Of a stretch of 64,000 nt of DNA, positions 55,331-64,000 are shown piece after piece (the stretch's first letter is position 1; the number at the start of each line of letters is the position of its first letter). The position numbers and the translations under genes are program-made. Source of the DNA: Vandiemenella viatica (Eukaryota > Arthropoda > Insecta > Orthoptera > Morabidae); NCBI GenBank assembly GCA_031002005.1, contig CM061921.1, positions 146,663,283-146,727,282 of the forward strand, in the 5' to 3' direction. The notes beneath the pieces are model-generated. The model ran no database searches. It had not been told where the DNA came from and worked only from the letters and a program-made list of their open reading frames with translations.

Positions 55331-57624
55331 CAACAAATTGATCAATCAAATAATTTAGCTATTATTACTCATGTACACTTTCTCAGCATGTAATCACACA
55401 GAAGTCTAAGTGGAGAAACTGCTGAAATTTTCTTTGTTTATTTAACCACTTCCTCTATATATATATTTGTGCTATCCTGACAACTGAATATCAGTGACCC
55501 GCACATCAACACTACCTACATCTGTAGCATTTCTGAAAGTCGACAGTTACTAACCTTGTGTTTGACAGCAGATGTAACAATAATTCCAGTAACTTTAATG
55601 GTAAAGGCATCTACTTTTAAAGTGAAAACTTCTATAGGCACATTATCTGATGTTTGGTCAGGGGTAAATCTGCGAGTTCATGACGTTACATCACAAACAT
55701 GCCAACTGTTGCACGATTGCACGTGTGATATGCACATTCAACGCTATTTGTAACACACAGTTTTTGTCCGATTTTGAAGCAACTTTGCACACACAGTTTA
55801 AAACAAATAGAAAAATACAGTTTACATTTGATTTACAAAAACCTAAACACAAAGAAGGAATGTTTAGAAGCAAAGAGCTAAAAGTAGTTTTTTAAATTCC
55901 AGATGGCAACAATACTAACAGTGTCTGTGCCTTCTGTAACAATAAATGGTGTCAAAGATATATTTGTCCTCCCACAAACACAACGCATCAAAAACTGTGG
56001 AATTATTATTATATTTAATCAGCTATTAATATTGCTACATATTTTCATAATAATTTGTCTAATAATGAAATAGTTCATTCGTATGATCTCCCAGTGGCAT
56101 AAACTTGTAGTCTGATAGAATTTTATAATTATTATTAAGGTTATTTGGTCAATTAAATTAATTGTTCATAAGCAAAAAGTGTAACCTTTATGAATAAATT
56201 TTTTCATCATATTGGACTTGTCTTTTAAAGCTTTTACATAATAATATGGGGTAACTATCTTATATTTATCTTTGCTAATGTTCGCTACAGGAAACTACAA
56301 TAATCATAGATAAACAAGAAAAGCATTTCTACATTGTTTAGAATGAAACATACATTTAATGCTGTGAGCTCCGATAATTTATAATTCAAAGAGGTTTCAT
56401 TACCTTTAAACTATTTCTCGGTTGCAAGTTAAGTAGTTAGTGCCCCAGAAGATGCTAAAAAAATATCTAGTGTTCTTGAAATATCAATATTTTAATCTCA
56501 ATGTCTATCTGATCAACAATTCAATAAAATTTAAGCGAACTTTCGAGCGATATTACTTATCGTATTTTAAGTCTGAAAAGTGAGCTGCTTTATACAATGG
56601 TATAAACAATGAAAAAATATTTTAATGTAAATTATTTATGGTTATAAGAAATTACATAACCTTCAGCAAGTATACACATGGTTAGATTTTAGGCTAACTC
56701 TTTGATTGTAAAAAAGTATTAAAACCGTTTGCACGGATTTACTTATTTCCATAAGAACTGAGACAGCAGCACTATCATAACCATGGCACCACAGTTTTAT
56801 GATAAATTCTTTTATGTAACTCTATGAGATAAATCGAAAGTAAAGAATAAAATTTTTATTAGTTAGTATATATTTAGTTTTAAGTATGACTTATTGGATG
56901 TATGTCATTCATAGTTTTAAGTTTTTACTTCTGTCAGCAGTTACCAATAACTGCCTTTTTTTAAAAAAAAAAAAAAAATATGTAGGAAATGTCTATCAAC
57001 TAAACAACAGTGTCACAACTGAGATCGGTAACAAACATAATTTGAAGTCCATTGTGCAATGATTTGTACAGAAATTGAAGGGGCTCTGCTTATCAGTGGC
57101 CCTGTTTAGAAAATGCAACAGCAGCTGACAGTCTATCAACACACAGATCACTGTCACCTAACAATGATCACAAAAGGAATGGGTGAAAATATGCCTCGAA
57201 ACCAAAATTTGGTAGTGTATCCACTGGTATTTCTGTGCAATTGATAAAAGTATTTCATTGCAGCATCAGGCCATGTGGCAAAAAATTGTTTTTATTTCAT
57301 TCCTCCTTGAAATATTTCTCCTTGTTGAACTGGCACAATACAACCAATGAATAAATTCTTAACACTTTACATGTGGTTGAATCTTCTCATAGCCTCATGA
57401 CTGATATGGATCAGGCTGTAAAAATACTGAATATTCACAATGTAGTTAGCTAAATAATTTTTAATTATTATCAGAGATGGGTAGATCATCAACTGAAAAT
57501 TGAATGTGCCATAAGGGCTTCATAGAAAAGGTCTAGACATTTGAAGTTCAATCCATTATTACATTCTCTATACAAAATTGGATGGAAAGTACTGCAGTCT
57601 CCATTTTTTCCACCCTAGGTTACT
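55331..57624. other. No gene or element recognised
   Basis: AT-rich DNA with short ORFs only, none with a recognisable motif. An A run of about 16 lies at 56964-56979. Confidence 0.5.
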
Positions 57625-57875
57625 CTTTTTTTTTAACTGCTTAACGTCTCTCAAGAGCGAGGTCTTTAGAGACGGGAAAGGATGGGGCGGGGGGGGGCAA
57701 GGAATGGGAATGAATTTGGCCATGGCCTTTTGAAGGAAGCATCCTGGCATTCACCTGCAGTGATTTGGGGAAACCGTGGAAAACCCAAACCTGGATGCCC
57801 GGACGGGGATTCGAACCGCTGTCCTCCCGAATGCGAAGCCAGAACGCTAACCGTCACACCACACGCTCGGTCCTA
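57625..57875 (-). mobile_element. SINE-2 copy
   Basis: On the minus strand: ACCGAGCGTGTGGTGTGACG, GTTAGCGTTCTGGC (A box), an intact GGTTCGAATCC B box (57817-57807), then CCCGTCCGGGCATCCAGGTT, GGCCATGGCCAAATTCATTC and an A-rich end (the plus-strand T run at 57627-57636). Well preserved. Confidence 0.9.
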
Positions 57876-58889
57876 GGTTACAATGACCCTTCAGGTTATG
57901 AAGGTTCCCTATACATATTTTGAATATTTTTGGCATGATGCCCGACAGTATGCCTGTACATACTGTAAATAATGACCTCCGTAATTATGATAAGCAGGTT
58001 TTACGTTTTTAGCTTGACAAAGTTGTGGTATACATACAGATTTTTCCACCCTGGGGGAAAGAGGGGAGGGTTACTAATTCCTGTAAGCTCATGTACTGAT
58101 GTGTGTTGTATTATTTTGTAAAGGTAATAAGTAGTTTTAAGGCGAAAATGGAAGCCATCCTATCATTCAACTAAACAATTGCAGAAAAACTGCAAATTAG
58201 AATGGCTGGTGAAGTAATTTTGAACCCACATCGGTCCCATGTCCAGTTTGGCAATACAGTATGCTTGATCACACTACTAGATATGTACAGGTTTAAACAA
58301 AGTACCACATTTACAATGGTTTTATTTAATAACTGTGCTTGTATTTCAAACATTTATTCTTTATTTCACATTCATTTACGGGAGGCAAATTCACACCAGA
58401 GCAACAACTAGTCTTAGCTACTTAATAGCGAGCAGACAGACGTAACTATAGAATTTGCTGCAACATTAAAAGAATGAAATCTTTCATGGCTTTGAACAAA
58501 TATGAAAAAATTAATGGAGAAGAAAAGAGCTATGGCCACTTGGGTGGATGAATAATTAAGACATCAGTATGGGAAGAAACTGACTATGTAATCGAATTGG
58601 GAGTAAAATATGTAATAGAAAACAAAATCAGACTGGTAATAATGTGTATGAACCAGCTGCCTGTTGTGCACTCAGCACGTCTGAAAGGTTCGTTTTGAAA
58701 ATGGACTGACAAAAATTTAAGCAAAATCGTGCCATAAAATTTTGTATGACGCCTGGTGATTGAATCTGCTACTGTGACAAATTTCTGCTATTCACGGCAC
58801 AAAGACTTATCTCAGGACCGAGAAGAAGATAATGTGGAAAGAGTGAGAATCCTTCTGCTGTCAGATCAGAGACTCAAACTGACAATGAT

Positions 58890-59120
58890 TAACAGTGACT
58901 TAAAGCTGAATCACGGGACTACATGGGTTGTGCACTTAGAGGTCATTACAGACAGAAATGGACTGTGGGGAAGGAAAAAGGAGGAATTTGGCCTATTCCT
59001 TATAAAGGAATAGGCCTGGAGTGATTTTGGTAGACTGTTAAAAACTAAAATCTGGATGGATTGATTGAAGACAAATTGCTCCACTCAAATGTTAACCAAT
59101 CACCCACCAAGTTTTTAGAT
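58890..59120 (-). mobile_element. SINE-2 copy, diverged
   Basis: The plus strand reads GTGCACTTAGAGGTCATTAC, GGAGGAATTTGGCCTATTCC, GGCCTGGAGTGATTTTGG and AAAATCTGGATGGATTG in SINE-2 order. The B box is lost. 57876-58889 holds nothing recognisable. Confidence 0.65.
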
Positions 59121-59122
59121 TG

Positions 59123-60404
59123 GAAAAGAAGTAGTATAAGTAAGACCAGGGAACAGATCTAGAGATGCCTTAATCATGGAAATAGCTTTACACAGGAGGC
59201 AAGAAAAAGCAAAAGGAGGAGAAAAACCACATTTGGCATTATTATTAAAACTTAAGGATAACAACAAATGATCTTAAGTGATAGGTGGAGTAGTGAATAT
59301 GAGACAGTAACAGTAGACTTAACTGATACCAGTAAAACTGATGTCCTGAAAATCAGGAAGGTATAGATGCAATTATAACAAGAGAGAAGAAATGTTTGTT
59401 CCACAACGAAAAAATTAGAAAATGAAAAAGGAACAATATAGGTAAGGAAACACCATTTTAACAGGACAACACAATTAAACAAGGAATTAATAGTGGGAAG
59501 AAAGGAAGCAAAGGATGCATTCATTAAAATTTTTACAGCTGCATGGAGAACATTGAATGCTATATCCAGAATTTCTATAGCTTTGTGACAGAGATACAAG
59601 GAAGTTATGAATTAAGACTGAAAAGATATTAGTCAAATAGTTTAAGGAGACTTTTAGAAAATGTCATACAGTGACACAAGGGAAAGCAAAAGCTTATGAA
59701 AGTAACAAAAAAGTGAGGAGACTATTAAATTTCAAACAGCTTAAAAACATATAATAAGCAAACTAGGCACATTAAAGAAAGAGCATGAAGCGGCTGGTAT
59801 AGATAATTTGTTATCCGCTTAACGTCTCTCTAACAGCGAGGTCTTCAGAGATGGGAAAGGATGGGGGGGGGCAAGGAATGGGAAGGAATTCAGCCATAGC
59901 CTTTTGCCTGGAGTGATTTGGGAAACCATGGAAAACCCAAATCTGGATGCCCGGATGGGAATTCAAACCGCCATCCTACCAAATGCGAGGCCAGAATGCT
60001 AGACGTTACACCACCATGCTCGGTAGATAATTTGTAACCGATACCATAGATAAATGGAAACTATACCATATTTTGAAGTAATATCTTCGTTGAGACTGAA
60101 AATATATCTCATACTGGATTGGGAGGAGAGTGGGGGAGGGGGTATGTGTAACAATAGTACCAGTTCATAAATGAGTGGAAACAAATCAGCAAGCAATAGT
60201 TTTGACCTCAGGGGTACAAAGTTGGTATTAGGAGCTTTTGTAGAGAAAAAGAATGTGGCCACAAAAGCAGCAACATGAATTTTAAGGAATTATTAGAGTG
60301 AATTTCATTTAGCGTGATACATGAAAAATATTGAAGATAAAATGGATGATGAAGGACAAGCTGACTTTTTGGCACTAAACATCTTCAAGGGTTCTGACAG
60401 GTAA
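59123..60404 (+). mobile_element. LINE-G fragment, endonuclease-RT linker and RT start
   Basis: 59765-59811 reads LKKEHEAAGIDNL, continued by DTIDKW after the SINE. 60149-60200 reads IVPVHK.VETNQQAIVL, matching the RT opening IVPVHKKGDK. 60340-60380 reads KMDDEGQADFLAL where a Q-x-GF motif is expected. Heavily decayed. The segment at 62440-62640 may be its continuation beyond a LINE-B copy. Confidence 0.5.
59812..60023 (-). mobile_element. SINE-2 inserted in LINE-G
   Basis: Exact 12-bp duplication TAGATAATTTGT at 59800-59811 and 60024-60035. The body reads in SINE-2 order (plus strand CAAGGAATGGGAAGGAATTC, GGAAACCATGGAAAACCCAA, ATCTGGATGCCCGGATGG). An internal deletion of about 25 bp removes part of the GAAGGAACCATCCCGGCATT zone. 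Confidence 0.85.
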
Positions 60405-62027
60405 GCCATTTAATACAATCTATTGACTGGAATGGTTTGGAGCAATCTTCCATCTCTTCCAATCTTGATCTAATCTCTTCACTTCAACATATCCCTTACA
60501 TCTTAAATCCTCAATTATCTCCCTCATATACTCTAATTTCTGTCTTCTGCTACTGTCCATTCTTTCAACTGTTCCATCCACTAACAAATTAACCAATCTG
60601 ACAGATTTCAAAATGTGACCCACCATACTGTCTTTTCTTTCTGCAAAATAATTCCTCGAACTTCTTTCCTCACCCATAATTTCCAAAACATAGTCCTTTC
60701 ATACATTATGTGACAACTTTAATTTTTAGAGTCCTTCTATAGAATCACAATTCAACAGCATCAATTTTTCTTCTGTCTGGTATTCCATACTTCACTACCA
60801 TAAAATGCTGTGCTCCAAACATACAGTTTTGAAAAGTTCTTTCCGAGTCCGAGATCAATATCTGAAATTAAAATACTTCTGTTTTTCGATAGGTCTCTTT
60901 CGCCAGTACTATTCTGCTTTTAACGTCATTCTAGATTCGGCCATTGGATGTAATTTTACTTCCTAAGTATCATAATTAACTTACATCTTCTATTGCATCT
61001 GATCTTACCCATTTTAGCTGATGCTAGTCTCTCAAGATTCTCTACGTTTACCGAAGCAACCCGATTCTTATTATTCCATCCAAAAAATTTTAGACCAGAC
61101 TTCTTTCAAATTTCAGACATCAAGTATTCCCATTTTTCATGAATCACCCTTCCAGTATTAGTATCAAGGCCAGAAATTGATTCTCTTGTACCCCAGTTCT
61201 ACTATTCTTTCTTTCCTCTGTATACTATCCTAGTCAGTAATTTTGAAGCACGTGATGTTACACTTAATGTGCAATAATTTTTAAGTTTGTCAATGTCTGC
61301 TTTTTTCACAAGTGAAAAGAAAAATAAGTTGGAATCTCAGCTGTTTTGTAACTTCTTGATATAATTTTGAATAACCTTTGGGTTCCTTCTTCTCCACGAG
61401 GTTTTGGAAGTACTGCAGTTCTGTAACTTATCTCAGAAAATTTCTATACCATTCCAAAGTTGTCCTTTTTGACTCTCCCTGTATTTTCTACATTTCTCTT
61501 CTATTCTGTTTGATCCTTCTGTAAGCCACGTCTACTTTACCTATGACCACTTGCTTTTCTACTTCTCTGCACTTTTATTTAACTTTCTTGCATTTACAGT
61601 TTATTTGATTTCTAAAATATTTGTACTGCTCTCTTTCTATTTTATCCTGAGAATTTTCAAAATAATCCTGTCACTAAAATGTTCATAATAACTCACCAGT
61701 TTCCCCCTCTTCCTTTTTCATTACAAATCCCAAACTCCACTGACAGCTTGGGTGCTAATTGTTCTATTATTCCATTTACCAGACATCCTGAGCACACTTC
61801 CATTTAATCTCACTAATCCCAACATCTAACTTAAGAGGTTCCACCTCCCTTTTTAAGTTCTCCAATATACCTGTACTCTTCAGACTTCCAACATTCCACA
61901 CTCTAACTCCTAGAAAGTTTCTATCCATTCTGATGACTCCTCCCCGATCAATCTCCTCCTAACGATCCATTTGGAAGACTCTATAAGCTCTGGAATATTA
62001 TACCCAGGAAGAAATCATCATTCCATA
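60405..62027 (-). mobile_element. LINE-B copy 3
   Basis: The minus strand 61920-61840 reads VWNVGSLKSTGILENLKREV (endonuclease start). 60686-60420 reads the tail (DSMVGHILKSVRLVNLLVDG, QKLEYMREIIEDLRC). The RT between is recognisable but broken. The endonuclease core is largely deleted, since start to tail spans only about 1.5 kb. The sequence 5' of the endonuclease matches 17560-17640 and is interrupted by a hAT MITE at 62028. Confidence 0.7.
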
Positions 62028-62280
62028 CAGTGCCAGGTCTTAGGGGGGACTCAAACCGGGATGCTTGCCCCGGGCAGTAAAATCATGTTTAAAAGTGTGG
62101 TAAATGGCAAATTCGTGTGGCGGCGACCTTTTTTTAAACTCTACTGCACATAGTGGTAACCTTAGTGGGATGGCAAATTAAAGAATATTTCTATACTGCC
62201 TCAGGAGAAAATTTCATGTCTGAAGCGGTGGCAATTTCAAGTTTTTGCCCCAACTCAGAAAATTCCTAGATCCACTACAG
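62028..62280. mobile_element. hAT MITE copy 2, in LINE-B copy 3
   Basis: Flanked by the exact 8-bp repeat ATTCCATA (62020-62027 and 62281-62288). The ends CAGTGCCAGGTCTTAGG and (from the right) CTGTAGTGGATCTAGG are imperfect inverted repeats. The interior shares TTGCCCCGGGCA, GTAAATGGCAAATTCGTGTG and CTCTACTGCAC with 16643-16870. Confidence 0.8.
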
Positions 62281-62399
62281 ATTCCATATATAATTTGAGA
62301 ATATGGCCTAGAGATATCCTTTGGGTCTTTAATGCAAAGATTTTCTTCATCAGACCTAAATAAGACAAAAATTTATGTGAAACAAGTTACTTGGTGAGT

Positions 62400-62650
62400 A
62401 CAGGATTTGCAAAGACATATGAAGTAAAAGGTTAGTAATTGAAATGCAACACCAGAACAGGTAGAAGTGAGGAAAGGAATGAGACAGGATAGTGTGTCAG
62501 AATTAATTCTATTCATTATTCTAATGAAAGCTTCAGTAATGATTTTTAGAATAGAAGTTTGGTTGTTAGCAAATTGATACTAAGCATCTCTATCAGAGAG
62601 GATATTTTGGTGATGGTCCATTGAGGTAAGGAAACTGGGGCACAAAATCT
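62400..62650 (+). mobile_element. LINE RT fragment
   Basis: One frame reads VEVRKGMRQDSVSELILFII, then LMKASVMIF, the GxRQG-x-LSPxLF motif of a LINE RT with two substitutions. The expected YADD box is lost downstream. 62651-63182 shows nothing else. Confidence 0.5.
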
Positions 62651-63182
62651 TGTGTCAGGTCCTGCCTTCAATATGGTGGAACAATGTGATGGATGCCCCA
62701 GCAGTAGCTACATGTGGTGCAAAGAATGGTAGCTAGATTTTTCTGTGAAAATTAGCACAACGCAAACTCTGTAATGAGCATGACCAAGCAGCCCAATCTT
62801 GTAAATAAAATGAAATATCTTTTGGAAAGTTGCAATAATATTACAATACATGGGGTGGTTAAAATACACCTGTTCCTTGTACAAGCATTAAAGGAATCAT
62901 TCCCTCATCATTCCACCTCATTTTACAGAAATGTCTTCTAACATGGTGTTTCACAATACAAGGCAAATTAGTTTTGCCCTACTTTCTGCTCTGCATATCA
63001 TTTCATACAGCAAGGTGGGAGAGAAATAAAACTAACTGGTTTGCAACCAAAATTTTGTTTCCTCAACTAATTTTACATGGTTGCTTGTGATTCAATGCCA
63101 ACCAGATATCAGATATTAACTATTTCCCCCCCCCCTTTTTATTCATAAGAGACTCAATGGGTTTAATGCTATCCATATTATA

Positions 63183-64000
63183 CACAGACGGAAAAAAAAA
63201 TCCCAACACCAAGAAAAATTATTGTAGAGTAATGAAATTTGGACAATGCATTTGTCAAGTTAACATGTTTAATTGATTAAATTTTCAAGATCACAGGTTA
63301 ATTTAAGCTCAAGAAAATGCATTTCAAATGTGAAATACTGTTAAATTAATAGCCGGTGTAACCTCCAGAATTTTGAATGCAAGCCTGCAAACGTGAATGC
63401 ATTGTGTCATACAGGTTTCGAATGTCACTTTGTGGTATGGAGTTCCATGCTTGTTGTACTTGTGCTGTCAATACTGGGACGGTCAGTGCTGGCTGTGGAT
63501 GATGCTGGAGTTGTCGTCCAATGATATCCCATACGTGTTCAATTGGAGACAGATCTGGTGATCTCGCAGGCCAAGGTAACATGTCGACACTCTGTAGAGC
63601 ACGTTGCGAGACAACAGCGGTATGAGGGCGAGCGTTATCCTGTTGAAAAACTCCCCCTTGAATGCTGTTCATGAATGGCAGCACTACAGGTTGAATTACC
63701 AGACTGACGTACAAATTTGCAGTCAGTGTGTTTGGTATAACCACAAGAGTGCTCCTGCTGTCATAGGAAATTGCTCCCCAGACCATGACTCCAGGTGTAG
63801 GTCCAGTGTGTCTAGGCCGCAGACAGTTTGGTTGCAGGCGTTCCCCTGGCCTCCTTCTGACCAACACTCGGCCATCACTGGCACCAAGGCAGAACCTGCT
63901 TTCATCAGAAAACACAACAGATCTCCACTCCGTCCTCCAATGAGCTCTGGCTTGACACCACTGGAGTCGCAAACGGCGATGGCTTGTAGTCAGTGGAATG
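63183..64000 (-). mobile_element. Tc1-like transposon, 3' end, runs off the window
   Basis: TA at 63181-63182 precedes CACAGACGGAAAAAAAAATC, a Tc1-type terminal repeat (its partner lies beyond the window). The transposase gene occupies the minus strand from the window edge to 63346. Confidence 0.85.
63346..64000 (-). CDS. Tc1-like transposase, C-terminal catalytic part
   Basis: Open from the window edge to the stop at 63346, with no frameshift in more than 208 codons. It shows VVFSDESRFCL (first Asp), GVMVWGAISYDS, GGVFQQDNARPHTAV (second Asp) and SPDLSPIEHVWD (Glu). I count 32 residues between the second Asp and the Glu, against 34 in classical Tc1 (DD34E). Tc1 enzymes cut and paste at TA sites. 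The N-terminal DNA-binding domain is outside the window. This is the best preserved transposase here and may come from a recently active family. Confidence 0.9.
   Translation of the reverse strand, partial: IPLTTSHRRLRLQWCQARAHWRTEWRSVVFSDESRFCLGASDGRVLVRRRPGERLQPNCLRPRHTGPTPGVMVWGAISYDSRSTLVVIPNTLTANLYVSLVIQPVVLPFMNSIQGGVFQQDNARPHTAVVSQRALQSVDMLPWPARSPDLSPIEHVWDIIGRQLQHHPQPALTVPVLTAQVQQAWNSIPQSDIRNLYDTMHSRLQACIQNSGGYTGY

Noticed and set aside
1..64000. Endogenous viruses or LTR retrotransposons
   Set aside because: No LTR pairs, protease or integrase motifs were seen; all reverse transcriptases are of LINE or Penelope type.

Overview
This is an AT-rich stretch of an animal nuclear genome, almost certainly an insect. 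The only host gene I can identify is the C-terminal part of TAF3, the PHD-finger subunit of TFIID, on the minus strand. Its two visible exons (47913-48013 and 29868-29997) are separated by an intron of about 17.9 kb. Nearly everything else recognisable is transposable-element DNA. tRNA-derived SINEs resembling those I remember from Orthoptera, Penelope-like elements, RTE- and I-type LINEs, hAT, Harbinger, Tc1, mariner and Helitron-like elements together suggest a polyneopteran (grasshopper, cricket or stick-insect grade) insect. The taxon is inference from memory; no search was run.

Layout. 1-3850 holds SINE pieces, a 54-bp tandem repeat (258-480) and an 850-bp minisatellite built on a TATCAGGTTACA core. 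3925-11420 is one old minus-strand LINE (LINE-A), interrupted by a LINE-B 3' fragment (4481-4740), a 3.9-kb PIF/Harbinger-type DNA transposon (5132-9070, itself holding a 5S rRNA-like unit and a truncated LINE), and a Penelope-like fragment with an inverted arm (10263-11047). 11900-18480 holds an unknown ORF and several broken LINEs in both orientations, with a SINE and a hAT MITE inserted in two of them. 18483-21135 is a long, rather well preserved LINE (LINE-E). 21143-22969 holds Helitron-like pieces with a SINE and a hAT MITE.

The TAF3 locus follows. 23000-29867 is TE-poor and lies directly downstream of the TAF3 stop codon, so it may hold a long 3' UTR. The intron (29998-47912) carries a Penelope-like hairpin, a very recent 200-bp tandem duplication, and a full-length I-type LINE (36097-44189) with target-site duplication. 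A hAT element (39717-42160) sits inside that LINE, and the hAT in turn carries a SINE and a G-rich MITE.

Beyond TAF3 (48-64 kb) are nested SINEs, a complete but dead 1303-bp mariner, a decayed Penelope-like element, more SINE-2 copies, LINE copies in both orientations with a second copy of the hAT MITE, and a Tc1-like transposase running off the window end.

No bacterial-type operon, CRISPR array, prophage or defence system is visible. The most informative features are the nested insertions, many of which have exact target-site duplications that order the events, and the repeated association of 5S rRNA-like sequence with mobile elements.
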